Positions 45,031 through 58,042 of a DNA stretch of 64,000 nucleotides are shown one piece after another; positions within the stretch are counted from its first letter, which is position 1; every line of letters begins with the position of its first letter. This DNA comes from Hippasteria phrygiana (taxonomy: Eukaryota; Echinodermata; Asteroidea; Valvatida; Goniasteridae), in assembly GCA_037893225.1 (NCBI GenBank), contig JAZGUH010000328.1:434001-498000 (forward strand), read 5' to 3'. The notes under the pieces were generated by a model. That model was not told the DNA's origin. It made no database searches and saw only the letters and a program-made list of their open reading frames with translations. Both the position numbers and the translations under genes were made by a program.

Positions 45031-47039
45031 ATGGTTCGCTACAGAAAGGGCATGTTTAAGAGGAAAAAAGCCTATTTAAAAAAAGGCAATGGTCTGACAT
45101 GTCAGTTGATAAGAGAAAAGGCTGATGTTTCATCTTTCTATATCAGACCCACAAATGAACAATTGCAACTGGCCTTTCCCAGAGATGAGCGAGGTTCTTT
45201 CTACAACCCACCAGGTGCCAGAACTAATAAAACTGTGATGGTGCTGCGACCGAAAATTGAGGAAATAACGCCGATAAGCAGACTCCAAAGGGAAGGAGCC
45301 GACAACTTGAACCCAGGCGGCTACAGAATTGTTCATGTCAACACTACAGTTGAGACAAGTGTTCGAGCTACCCTGGACCATCAGCATGCGAATCCTGACT
45401 GTGATGGCTGGCCTCAGCTACAGGCAGAGCAAGAAACACACTGGGGCCTTGCTGTTTCAGAGGTGCTGTCATGCAACAAGTGCTACTTCTCGACAGGAAG
45501 GAAGAAGCTGTACTCAGAGATACCTCAGGTCAGCAGAGGCCGACGCACTGCAACTCCAAACATGGCCTTTTAGGTTGGTCTCCTCAACCGGGTATTGCAG
45601 CCACAGGAGCAAGACGACTTTTGACAGCATTGGGTACAACTGTTCCTTCAATCAGTGGGCTGCAGAAAACAGCAAGCAAATGTGGGGACATTATTATCAA
45701 TGAAAATGTTAGATGTATGGCTGAAAAGAGAAAACTGGTCAAAGGTATTCAAGAATTACAGGGCTATGACAGAGAAAAACCGATTGCTGTCGAATTAGAT
45801 AGACAATACAATAACCCCTTGAGAAACTGTCGGGAACAAAACACCATTTGTGCCGGCAACCCAAACTAGGGACGTAGTATGTGAGAATGTAACACCCAAA
45901 AAATGGTAGTAATGTACCACCACGAGAATAAACTCTGTAAATGTGAAAATCAAATGTCGGGCAAACACAGCTGTAACAAGTGGTACGAGCACACATATTC
46001 TTGTAGTGCTACACGCCCAGCAAATTACAACATGGGGGATGAAAGAGAAGGGGGAATTCAATGTGCCAAGAAACTTCTAGAGTGTAAGGAACCCTTGTTG
46101 GCAGAAAGAGTAACAAGCGATGCGGACGGGTGTATGGCAAAAGGTTTTATGTCTCAGATGAGAATTAAAGCAGGTATCGAGCCAGAACACTTTCTTGACC
46201 CACCTTACTTAAATCGATCACTCAGTTCAGCAATCAGTCGGGCCAAATTCAGTGGTGACATGATGCCTGGTAGAACTAAAAATGAAAAAAAAAAGATACA
46301 AGACCGGTTAGGTGACGATGTAAGTCACAGGGTACAAGCAGAAGCAGGGGCAATCCTCAAGAAATGTGGGAGAAACTTTGCCCAAATGTATGACATGGCT
46401 GAACAGGCTGCCTCAACCATTCCCGAATGTTACCAAGGTCGCCACAACCTTTGCAAAAAGCGGTCCTTGGTTTGCAATGGCAATAACAGATTTCCCTACC
46501 TTCCTGTTCATGTTAGGGGAAAACTGAAAATGCTCGAGTCTGACAAGAAACTGCTTTTACTGAAAATTCAGAAGAGAATTGGTCACGAGGCAATGCAAAA
46601 AACCAGATATGGGACAAGTACACAAAAAGCAGAGTCCATGAACCATGCTTTTTCAAGTACTAATCCAAAAGGGACACTAACCTTTTCCAGAAATGCTCTC
46701 TCAAGAGACCACAGCGCAGTTCACCTTGTCAACAATGGCCATGCCAACTTAATCATCCTCAAGTGTGAAGCTGCAGGTTGTCCTGTTTTGCCAGGATCTG
46801 CAGCTGCCAAAAGTCTGGCTGAAATGGACAGAAAAGAAAAATATCATTCCCAACGGGCTAGGAGCACACATTATAAAATACGAAGGGCAAAGTGTAGGGC
46901 ACAACGATATAACTTGTACAACTGTGCCAAGTCATTGTACAAAAAGAAAGGGCAACTGGAACCCAAGTCAGCAATCCCTCCAGATGTGGATTGGCAAAGA
47001 ATTCAGAGTGAGCACAATTACAGCATACGTTTCAATTAA
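45031..47039 (+). pseudogene. Mutator-like transposase, frameshifted (unit 10)
   Basis: Three frameshifts, as in units 8 and 9. Confidence 0.85.
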
Positions 47040-47138
47040 AAATGAATTATAAAAGCAAAAAGTGTAGCATCAAAAAATGGTGAGTAATTTCAGTTATCAA
47101 ACTTAATGGTGAGCCAAAAAGTTCTCCTTAATTACATT

Positions 47139-47590
47139 TTAAAGAAGACAATCCTTGTATGGGCCATGGCCCGAACACAAACGGCATCTCTTACAACGAG
47201 ATCTTGCAGTGTTGATGGCGTGTGGCTCAAGTGACAGGTGATCAAAATTCACACACAAGGAGTTGTGGCACAGGTGACTGACATCATACCCCCGGGGAAG
47301 ATCAAGGACTCCAGAATAAACAATGTAAGTCAACCTGTGCACACGCATCCTTGTGCGTGAATTTTATTTTGAGCCAGGCATGACAACATTAATAATGCCA
47401 TATTTCTGCTGGACATATCCTGTCCATACCCTACAATTTGTTCTGCCTCTGTGTACAGTCTTTCTTAAAATCTTGCCTTTAATTAGGGCCTTCCAGATGG
47501 AATCCATTTTGCTATGGTTTAAGAAATCTGCATAACAAACAATACAGACCGCGTGCGTGAGGTCAACTTACCTTTGCTACCATATGGCAT
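47139..47590 (-). pseudogene. I-PpoI-like His-Me endonuclease with nonsense mutation (unit 10)
   Basis: A G-to-T change at 47365 on the plus strand turns the Ser48 codon (TCA) into TAA, before the catalytic His and zinc ligands. A 69-codon frame downstream (47139-47348) keeps the catalytic segment but lacks the N-terminal part and the first zinc-ligand Cys. It is the only broken endonuclease among the 13 copies in the window. Confidence 0.85.
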
Positions 47591-48585
47591 TGGTCAAACG
47601 TTTTCTCCAGCAGTCATGATAGCCCTAGCCTGGGCATGCTACAAATAAAAATAAATAAATATACATCTCAGTCTAAATATTGGGTGAAACAATTCAGACA
47701 AACTACTTACTCGTAAATTTATGAGCCTCAGCGCAACCTATAATTGTAAACATGTTGATAACATGGCGGATAGGCATCTGAAATGTGTATGTGAATAAAA
47801 AGACAGCGAGAGCAAACAAAGAAAAGAAAGACAGAACCCATTTTGTTCTCTATCATGTGTGTAATCATTACTGTGTTTTCTGTGAGATTTCATAGTTCAA
47901 AACATGAAACATACCTATTTTTAGCGAGTACACTTGGCATATGGGCGCCGCCATGTTTGCTTCATATAGGTTCCACTCACTGATCTCTATAGAGATCACT
48001 GGTTCCACTCCACTAAATACGGCGCTCATTTTGTAACCAACATAAAAATAGAAAGGAAGAGCGCCACCTGGTGACGCTCAGGAGTAAGGTGGCAATATTT
48101 TTTTCACTGGAAATTAAAGATTAAGACTCCTAGAATAATTTTCTTTTCAAATTTATGAGAGTTGAAGGAATTTTTTTTTTTTTATACTCCCCTCCCCACA
48201 AACCACCCCTAAAATGGTGGCCCATCTCTGGGCCCAGGTCTAAATGTAGCCCTCCCCCCCGCCTCGATGCCAAATAGACCCACGTATTGGTCATTTTTGT
48301 GAATGGAATTCCCCGAGTTGGAAGCCACGGGTCACCAATTCTTGATTTCCACAAATATTTCTACAATCAGTCCAATTTATAGGCCCCAGGGACCTCTTAT
48401 TCAAAATTACTGGAGGGATCACAAAATATTAATGAGCTCGCGCGCAGTGATTTTCACAGATTTAGTGGCATGCACCCTGCTGATAGAAGTCATAATTATC
48501 GTGGCCCTAAAGGGACATGCGCGCATTTCTGCGCAGATTTCTGCGATGTCGTACATTTTTATTGTTTTGCGATAAAATCCGCAAT

Positions 48586-48611
48586 GAGCAGAAAATGTGC
48601 GCAGAAAATGT
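48586..48611. repeat. 13-bp minisatellite, 2 copies (unit 11)
   Basis: One GAGCAG copy and one GCGCAG copy remain; the hairpin arms are intact on both sides. It is thirteen copies shorter than unit 1. Confidence 0.95.
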
Positions 48612-48700
48612 GCGAATGTCCCTTCAGGGCCACAATACATATACGATAGTGCTGAACCAAATAGGCTAATCTGTTTGTGATTGGGTTTTTATGTTCACAG

Positions 48701-48817
48701 TGGGCCCGTGTCATGAGAGCGTTAATCCGTGTCAGAATGGAGCCACGTGTACGGGGGTAAACTTCGCAGTAGTCTGCCGGTGCAGCGATGGTTTTGTGGG
48801 CGAAAACTGTGAAAGAG
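48701..48817 (+). CDS. EGF-like domain exon (unit 11)
   Basis: Identical to the unit 1 exon. Confidence 0.7.
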
Positions 48818-49251
48818 GTACCGGTTGGCTATTACAGAAATCAAATTGGAGAAAGGCTATAAATGGTTCTGAAACAATCAACTGGTTGGGGCGTGCACTA
48901 GTTAACTAGTGTTGACATTATTGTACTGCGCAGACATTTTTTCAAACTATACTATTAGGCAAGATAAGCCAAAACTCTGAAGAAAAGAGAAATGTCACAA
49001 ATCGAATTCATTTTGACTTGCTTTATGAATTTAATAATTTTCATTTTACCAACTAGTTCATATTTAGAAAATGCCTTTGGTTATTGGCACAACAGGGAAG
49101 CAGTAACTTAAGCATGCACTGAATGAAATGCAATAGCTTTGCAATGGATGTTTATTGTTAGTGCACCATTATTCTTTTGTTGTTCATAGTGACATGGAAT
49201 AAACAAAAAACTCTTCATAACCCTAATTACTCACCAACTGAAAGGTCCACC

Positions 49252-51260
49252 ATGGTTCGCTACAGAAAGGGCATGTTTAAGAGGAAAAAAGCCTATTTTA
49301 AAAAAGGCAATGGTCTGACATGTCAGTTGATAAGAGAAAAGGCTGATGTTTCATCTTTCTATATCAGACCCACAAATGAACAATTGCAACTGGCCTTTCC
49401 CAGAGATGAGCGAGGTTCTTTCTACAACCCACCAGGTGCCAGAACTAATAAAACTGTGATGGTGCTGCGACCGAAAATTGAGGAAATAACGCCGATAAGC
49501 AGACTCCAAAGGGAAGGAGCCGACAACTTGAACCCAGGCGGCTACAGAATTGTTCATGTCAACACTACAGTTGAGACAAGTGTTCGAGCTACCCTGGACC
49601 ATCAGCATGCGAATCCTGACTGTGATGGCTGGCCTCAGCTACAGGCAGAGCAAGAAACACACTGGGGCCTTGCTGTTTCAGAGGTGCTGTCATGCAACAA
49701 GTGCTACTTCTCGACAGGAAGGAAGAAGCTGTACTCAGAGATACCTCAGGTCAGCAGAGGCCGACGCACTGCAACTCCAAACATGGCCTTTTAGGTTGGT
49801 CTCCTCAACCGGGTATTGCAGCCACAGGAGCAAGACGACTTTTGACAGCATTGGGTACAACTGTTCCTTCAATCAGTGGGCTGCAGAAAACAGCAAGCAA
49901 ATGTGGGGACATTATTATCAATGAAAATGTTAGATGTATGGCTGAAAAGAGAAAACTGGTCAAAGGTATTCAAGAATTACAGGGCTATGACAGAGAAAAA
50001 CCGATTGCTGTCGAATTAGATAGACAATACAATAACCCCTTGAGAAACTGTCGGGAACAAAACACCATTTGTGCCGGCAACCCAAACTAGGGACGTAGTA
50101 TGTGAGAATGTAACACCCAAAAAATGGTAGTAATGTACCACCACGAGAATAAACTCTGTAAATGTGAAAATCAAATGTCGGGCAAACACAGCTGTAACAA
50201 GTGGTACGAGCACACATATTCTTGTAGTGCTACACGCCCAGCAAATTACAACATGGGGGATGAAAGAGAAGGGGGAATTCAATGTGCCAAGAAACTTCTA
50301 GAGTGTAAGGAACCCTTGTTGGCAGAAAGAGTAACAAGCGATGCGGACGGGTGTATGGCAAAAGGTTTTATGTCTCAGATGAGAATTAAAGCAGGTATCG
50401 AGCCAGAACACTTTCTTGACCCACCTTACTTAAATCGATCACTCAGTTCAGCAATCAGTCGGGCCAAATTCAGTGGTGACATGATGCCTGGTAGAACTAA
50501 AAATGAAAAAAAAAAGATACAAGACCGGTTAGGTGACGATGTAAGTCACAGGGTACAAGCAGAAGCAGGGGCAATCCTCAAGAAATGTGGGAGAAACTTT
50601 GCCCAAATGTATGACATGGCTGAACAGGCTGCCTCAACCATTCCCGAATGTTACCAAGGTCGCCACAACCTTTGCAAAAAGCGGTCCTTGGTTTGCAATG
50701 GCAATAACAGATTTCCCTACCTTCCTGTTCATGTTAGGGGAAAACTGAAAATGCTCGAGTCTGACAAGAAACTGCTTTTACTGAAAATTCAGAAGAGAAT
50801 TGGTCACGAGGCAATGCAAAAAACCAGATATGGGACAAGTACACAAAAAGCAGAGTCCATGAACCATGCTTTTTCAAGTTCTAATCCAAAAGGGACACTA
50901 ACCTTTTCCAGAAATGCTCTCTCAAGAGACCACAGCGCAGTTCACCTTGTCAACAATGGCCATGCCAACTTAATCATCCTCAAGTGTGAAGCTGCAGGTT
51001 GTCCTGTTTTGCCAGGATCTGCAGCTGCCAAAAGTCTGGCTGAAATGGACAGAAAAGAAAAATATCATTCCCAACGGGCTAGGAGCACACATTATAAAAT
51101 ACGAAGGGCAAAGTGTAGGGCACAACGATATAACTTGTACAACTGTGCCAAGTCATTGTACAAAAAGAAAGGGCAACTGGAACCCAAGTCAGCAATCCCT
51201 CCAGATGTGGATTGGCAAAGAATTCAGAGTGAGCACAATTACAGCATACGTTTCAATTAA
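49252..51260 (+). pseudogene. Mutator-like transposase, frameshifted (unit 11)
   Basis: Three frameshifts (C-terminal frame from 50124) but with the Lys/Phe/Ser residues of the unit 1-3 type, a combination otherwise seen only in unit 2. Confidence 0.85.
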
Positions 51261-51359
51261 AAATGAATTATAAAAGCAAAAAGTGTAGCATCAAAAAATG
51301 GTGAGTAATTTCAGTTATCAAACTTAATGGTGAGCCAAAAAGTTCTCCTTAATTACATT

Positions 51360-51811
51360 TTAAAGAAGACAATCCTTGTATGGGCCATGGCCCGAACACA
51401 AACGGCATCTCTTACAACGAGATCTTGCAGTGTTGATGGCGTGTGGCTCAAGTGACAGGTGATCAAAATTCACACACAAGGAGTTGTGGCACAGGTGACT
51501 GACATCATACCCCCGGGGAAGATCAAGGACTCCAGAATAAACAATGTAAGTCAACCTGTGCACACGCATCCTTGTGCGTGAATTTGATTTTGAGCCAGGC
51601 ATGACAACATTAATAATGCCATATTTCTGCTGGACATATCCTGTCCATACCCTACAATTTGTTCTGCCTCTGTGTACAGTCTTTCTTAAAATCTTGCCTT
51701 TAATTAGGGCCTTCCAGATGGAATCCATTTTGCTATGGTTTAAGAAATCTGCATAACAAACAATACAGACCGCGTGCGTGAGGTCAACTTACCTTTGCTA
51801 CCATATGGCAT
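51360..51811 (-). CDS. I-PpoI-like His-Me endonuclease (unit 11)
   Basis: Open frame identical to unit 1 (predicted first exon 51793-51811). Confidence 0.8.
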
Positions 51812-52806
51812 TGGTCAAACGTTTTCTCCAGCAGTCATGATAGCCCTAGCCTGGGCATGCTACAAATAAAAATAAATAAATATACATCTCAGTCTAAATA
51901 TTGGGTGAAACAATTCAGACAAACTACTTACTCGTAAATTTATGAGCCTCAGCGCAACCTATAATTGTAAACATGTTGATAACATGGCGGATAGGCATCT
52001 GAAATGTGTATGTGAATAAAAAGACAGCGAGAGCAAACAAAGAAAAGAAAGACAGAACCCATTTTGTTCTCTATCATGTGTGTAATCATTACTGTGTTTT
52101 CTGTGAGATTTCATAGTTCAAAACATGAAACATACCTATTTTTAGCGAGTACACTTGGCATATGGGCGCCGCCATGTTTGCTTCATATAGGTTCCACTCA
52201 CTGATCTCTATAGAGATCACTGGTTCCACTCCACTAAATACGGCGCTCATTTTGTAACCAACATAAAAATAGAAAGGAAGAGCGCCACCTGGTGACGCTC
52301 AGGAGTAAGGTGGCAATATTTTTTTCACTGGAAATTAAAGATTAAGACTCCTAGAATAATTTTCTTTTCAAATTTATGAGAGTTGAAGGAATTTTTTTTT
52401 TTTTATACTCCCCTCCCCACAAACCACCCCTAAAATGGTGGCCCATCTCTGGGCCCAGGTCTAAATGTAGCCCTCCCCCCCGCCTCGATGCCAAATAGAC
52501 CCACGTATTGGTCATTTTTGTGAATGGAATTCCCCGAGTTGGAAGCCACGGGTCACCAATTCTTGATTTCCACAAATATTTCTACAATCAGTCCAATTTA
52601 TAGGCCCCAGGGACCTCTTATTCAAAATTACTGGAGGGATCACAAAATATTAATGAGCTCGCGCGCAGTGATTTTCACAGATTTAGTGGCATGCACCCTG
52701 CTGATAGAAGTCATAATTATCGTGGCCCTAAAGGGACATGCGCGCATTTCTGCGCAGATTTCTGCGATGTCGTACATTTTTATTGTTTTGCGATAAAATC
52801 CGCAAT

Positions 52807-53053
52807 GAGCAGAAAATGTGCGCAGAAAATGTGCGCAGAAAATGTGCGCAGAAAATGTGCGCAGAAAATGTGCGCAGAAAATGTGCGCAGAAAATGTGCG
52901 CAGAAAATGTGCGCAGAAAATGTGCGCAGAAAATGTGCGCAGAAAATGTGCGCAGAAAATGTGCGCAGAAAATGTGCGCAGAAAATGTGCGCAGAAAATG
53001 TGCGCAGAAAATGTGCGCAGAAAATGTGCGCAGAAAATGTGCGCAGAAAATGT
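52807..53053. repeat. 13-bp minisatellite, 19 copies (unit 12)
   Basis: First copy is the GAGCAG variant. Confidence 0.97.
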
Positions 53054-53142
53054 GCGAATGTCCCTTCAGGGCCACAATACATATACGATAGTGCTGAACC
53101 AAATAGGCTAATCTGTTTGTGATTGGGTTTTTATGTTCACAG

Positions 53143-53259
53143 TGGGCCCGTGTCATGAGAGCGTTAATCCGTGTCAGAATGGAGCCACGTGTACGGGGGT
53201 AAACTTCGCAGTAGTCTGCCGGTGCAGCGATGGTTTTGTGGGCGAAAACTGTGAAAGAG
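53143..53259 (+). CDS. EGF-like domain exon (unit 12)
   Basis: Identical to the unit 1 exon. Confidence 0.7.
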
Positions 53260-53693
53260 GTACCGGTTGGCTATTACAGAAATCAAATTGGAGAAAGGCT
53301 ATAAATGGTTCTGAAACAATCAACTGGTTGGGGCGTGCACTAGTTAACTAGTGTTGACATTATTGTACTGCGCAGACATTTTTTCAAACTATACTATTAG
53401 GCAAGATAAGCCAAAACTCTGAAGAAAAGAGAAATGTCACAAATCGAATTCATTTTGACTTGCTTTATGAATTTAATAATTTTCATTTTACCAACTAGTT
53501 CATATTTAGAAAATGCCTTTGGTTATTGGCACAACAGGGAAGCAGTAACTTAAGCATGCACTGAATGAAATGCAATAGCTTTGCAATGGATGTTTATTGT
53601 TAGTGCACCATTATTCTTTTGTTGTTCATAGTGACATGGAATAAACAAAAAACTCTTCATAACCCTAATTACTCACCAACTGAAAGGTCCACC

Positions 53694-55703
53694 ATGGTTC
53701 GCTACAGAAAGGGCATGTTTAAGAGGAAAAAAGCCTATTTAAAAAAAGGCAATGGTCTGACATGTCAGTTGATAAGAGAAAAGGCTGATGTTTCATCTTT
53801 CTATATCAGACCCACAAATGAACAATTGCAACTGGCCTTTCCCAGAGATGAGCGAGGTTCTTTCTACAACCCACCAGGTGCCAGAACTAATAAAACTGTG
53901 ATGGTGCTGCGACCGAAAATTGAGGAAATAACGCCGATAAGCAGACTCCAAAGGGAAGGAGCCGACAACTTGAACCCAGGCGGCTACAGAATTGTTCATG
54001 TCAACACTACAGTTGAGACAAGTGTTCGAGCTACCCTGGACCATCAGCATGCGAATCCTGACTGTGATGGCTGGCCTCAGCTACAGGCAGAGCAAGAAAC
54101 ACACTGGGGCCTTGCTGTTTCAGAGGTGCTGTCATGCAACAAGTGCTACTTCTCGACAGGAAGGAAGAAGCTGTACTCAGAGATACCTCAGGTCAGCAGA
54201 GGCCGACGCACTGCAACTCCAAACATGGCCTTTTAGGTTGGTCTCCTCAACCGGGTATTGCAGCCACAGGAGCAAGACGACTTTTGACAGCATTGGGTAC
54301 AACTGTTCCTTCAATCAGTGGGCTGCAGAAAACAGCAAGCAAATGTGGGGACATTATTATCAATGAAAATGTTAGATGTATGGCTGAAAAGAGAAAACTG
54401 GTCAAAGGTATTCAAGAATTACAGGGCTATGACAGAGAAAAACCGATTGCTGTCGAATTAGATAGACAATACAATAACCCCTTGAGAAACTGTCGGGAAC
54501 AAAACACCATTTGTGCCGGCAACCCAAACTAGGGACGTAGTATGTGAGAATGTAACCACCCAAAAAATGGTAGTAATGTACCACCACGAGAATAAACTCT
54601 GTAAATGTGAAAATCAAATGTCGGGCAAACACAGCTGTAACAAGTGGTACGAGCACACATATTCTTGTAGTGCTACACGCCCAGCAAATTACAACATGGG
54701 GGATGAAAGAGAAGGGGGAATTCAATGTGCCAAGAAACTTCTAGAGTGTAAGGAACCCTTGTTGGCAGAAAGAGTAACAAGCGATGCGGACGGGTGTATG
54801 GCAAAAGGTTTTATGTCTCAGATGAGAATTAAAGCAGGTATCGAGCCAGAACACTTTCTTGACCCACCTTACTTAAATCGATCACTCAGTTCAGCAATCA
54901 GTCGGGCCAAATTCAGTGGTGACATGATGCCTGGTAGAACTAAAAATGAAAAAAAAAAGATACAAGACCGGTTAGGTGACGATGTAAGTCACAGGGTACA
55001 AGCAGAAGCAGGGGCAATCCTCAAGAAATGTGGGAGAAACTTTGCCCAAATGTATGACATGGCTGAACAGGCTGCCTCAACCATTCCCGAATGTTACCAA
55101 GGTCGCAACAACCTTTGCAAAAAGCGGTCCTTGGTTTGCAATGGCAATAACAGATTTCCCTACCTTCCTGTTCATGTTAGGGGAAAACTGAAAATGCTCG
55201 AGTCTGACAAGAAACTGCTTTTACTGAAAATTCAGAAGAGAATTGGTCACGAGGCAATGCAAAAAACCAGATATGGGACAAGTACACAAAAAGCAGAGTC
55301 CATGAACCATGCTTTTTCAAGTACTAATCCAAAAGGGACACTAACCTTTTCCAGAAATGCTCTCTCAAGAGACCACAGCGCAGTTCACCTTGTCAACAAT
55401 GGCCATGCCAACTTAATCATCCTCAAGTGTGAAGCTGCAGGTTGTCCTGTTTTGCCAGGATCTGCAGCTGCCAAAAGTCTGGCTGAAATGGACAGAAAAG
55501 AAAAATATCATTCCCAACGGGCTAGGAGCACACATTATAAAATACGAAGGGCAAAGTGTAGGGCACAACGATATAACTTGTACAACTGTGCCAAGTCATT
55601 GTACAAAAAGAAAGGGCAACTGGAACCCAAGTCAGCAATCCCTCCAGATGTGGATTGGCAAAGAATTCAGAGTGAGCACAATTACAGCATACGTTTCAAT
55701 TAA
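53694..55703 (+). pseudogene. Mutator-like transposase, frameshifted (unit 12)
   Basis: Two shared frameshifts; C-terminal frame of 396 codons from 54513. Private His-to-Asn in the Cys-rich segment (CYQGRNNLC); AYLKK and SSTNPK as in units 8-10. Confidence 0.85.
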
Positions 55704-55802
55704 TAATGAATTATAAAAGCAAAAAGTGTAGCATCAAAAAATGGTGAGTAATTTCAGTTATCAAACTTAATGGTGAGCCAAAAAGTTCTCCTTAATTACA
55801 TT

Positions 55803-56254
55803 TTAAAGAAGACAATCCTTGTATGGGCCATGGCCCGAACACAAACTGCATCTCTTACAACGAGATCTTGCAGTGTTGATGGCGTGTGGCTCAAGTGACA
55901 GGTGATCAAAATTCACACACAAGGAGTTGTGGCACAGGTGACTGACATCATACCCCCGGAGAAGATCAAGGACTCCAGAATAAACAATGTAAGTCAACCT
56001 GTGCACACGCATCCTTGTGCGTGAATTTGATTTTGAGCCAGGCATGACAACATTAATAATGCCATATTTCTGCTGGACATATCCTGTCCATACCCTACAT
56101 TTTTTTCTGCCTCTGTGTACAGTCTTTCTTAAAATCTTGCCTTTAATTAGGGCCTTCCAGATGGAATCCATTTTGCTATGGTTTAAGAAATCTGCATAAC
56201 AAACAATACAGACCGCGTGCGTGAGGTCAACTTACCTTTGCTACCATATGGCAT
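55803..56254 (-). CDS. I-PpoI-like His-Me endonuclease, divergent (unit 12)
   Basis: Open, with four changes: Thr23Lys, Asn24Lys, Pro71Leu and Arg109Ser. Catalytic His78, Asn99 and all zinc ligands are kept. The exon-1 ATG upstream (equivalent of 4265) is removed by the 23-bp deletion, so expression may differ. Confidence 0.75.
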
Positions 56255-57220
56255 TGGTCAAACGTTTTCTCCAGCAGTCATGATAGCCCTAGCCTGGGCA
56301 TGCTACAAATAAAAATAAATAAATATACATCTCAGTCTAAATATTGGGTGAAACAATTCAGACAAACTACTTACTTGTAAATTTATGAGCCTCAGCGCAA
56401 CCTATAATTGTAAACATGTTGATAACATGGCGGATAGGCATCTGAAATGTGTATGTGAATAAAAAGACAGCGAGAGCAAAGAAAAGAAAGACAGAACCCA
56501 TTTTGTTCTCTATCATGTGTGTAATCATTACTGTGTTTTCTGTGAGATTTCATAGTTCAAAACATGAAACATACCTATTTTTAGCGAGTACACTTGGCAT
56601 ATAGGTTCCACTCACTGATCTCTATAGAGATCACTGGTTCCACTCCACTAAATACGGCGCTCATTTTGTAACCAACATAAAAATAGAAAGGAAGAGCGCC
56701 ACCTGGTGACGCTCAGGAGTAAGGTGGCAATATTTTTTTCACTGGAAATTAAAGATTAAGACTCCTAGAATAATTTTCTTTTCAAATTTATGAGAGTTGA
56801 AGGAATGTTTTTTTTTTTATACTCCCCTCCCCACAAACCACCCCTAAAATGGTGGCCCATCTCTGGGCCCAGGTCTAAATGTAGCCCTCCCCCCCGCCTC
56901 TATGCCAAATAGACCCACGTATTGGTCATTTTTGTGAATGGAATTCCCCGAGTTGGAAGCCACGGGTCACCAATTCTTGATTTCCACAAATATTTCTACA
57001 ATCAGTCCAATTTATAGGCCCCAGGGACCTCTTATTCAAAATTACTGGAGGGATCACAAAATATTAATGAGCTCGCGCGCAGTGATTTTCACAGATTTAG
57101 TGGCATGCACCCTGCTGATAGAAGTCATAATTATCGTGGCCCTAAAGGGACATGCGCGCATTTCTGCGCAGATTTCTGCGATGTCGTACATTTTTATTGT
57201 TTTGCGATAAAATCCGCAAT

Positions 57221-57402
57221 GCGCAGAAAATGTGCGCAGAAAATGTGCGCAGAAAATGTGCGCAGAAAATGTGCGCAGAAAATGTGCGCAGAAAATGTGC
57301 GCAGAAAATGTGCGCAGAAAATGTGCGCAGAAAATGTGCGCAGAAAATGTGCGCAGAAAATGTGCGCAGAAAATGTGCGCAGAAAATGTGCGCAGAAAAT
57401 GT
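57221..57402. repeat. 13-bp minisatellite, 14 copies (unit 13)
   Basis: Perfect repeats. Confidence 0.97.
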
Positions 57403-57491
57403 GCGAATGTCCCTTCAGGGCCACAATACATATACGATAGTGCTGAACCAAATAGGCTGATCTGTTTGTGATTGGGTTTTTATGTTCACAG

Positions 57492-57608
57492 TGGGCCCGT
57501 GTCATGAGAGCATTAATCCGTGTCAGAATGGAGCCACGTGTACGGGGGTAAACTTCGCAGTAGTCTGCCGGTGCAGCGATGGTTTTGTGGGCGAAAACTG
57601 TGAAAGAG
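57492..57608 (+). CDS. EGF-like domain exon (unit 13)
   Basis: One conservative replacement, Val to Ile (CHESINPC). It is the only amino-acid change in the EGF module among the intact copies. Confidence 0.7.
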
Positions 57609-58042
57609 GTACCGGTTGGCTATTACAGAAATCAAATTGGAGAAAGGCTATAAATGGTTCTGAAACAATCAACTGGTTGGGGCGTGCACTAGTTAACTAG
57701 TGTTGACATTATTGTACTGCGCAGACATTTTTTCAAACTATACTATTAGGCAAGATAAGCCAAAACTCTGAAGAAAAGAGAAATGTCACAAATCGAATTC
57801 ATTTTGACTTGCTTTATGAATTTAATAATTTTCATTTTACCAACTAGTTCATATTTAGAAAATGCCTTTGGTTATTGGCACAACAGGGAAGCAGTAACTT
57901 AAGCATGCACTGAATGAAATGCAATAGCTTTGCAATGGATGTTTATTGTTAGTGCACCATTATTCTTTTGTTGTTCATAGTGACATGGAATAAACAAAAA
58001 ACTCTTCATAACCCTAATTACTCACCAACTGAAAGGTCCACC

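Larger units (their letters stand above)
43703..48079 (+). repeat. Macrosatellite unit 10 (4,377 bp)
   Basis: Matches unit 9 through the transposase but switches to the Thr23 endonuclease type and the CATCAAAAAATGG 3' spacer. This is a visible recombination or conversion breakpoint between about 46650 and 47070. Confidence 0.97.
48080..52300 (+). repeat. Macrosatellite unit 11 (4,221 bp)
   Basis: Shortest complete unit, because the minisatellite has collapsed to two copies. Confidence 0.97.
52301..56714 (+). repeat. Macrosatellite unit 12 (4,414 bp)
   Basis: More divergent than units 1-11: changed endonuclease residues, a 4-bp deletion near 56480, TTACTTGTAA for TTACTCGTAA near 56372, and a 23-bp deletion near 56600 between two CATAT direct repeats. 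Confidence 0.97.
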
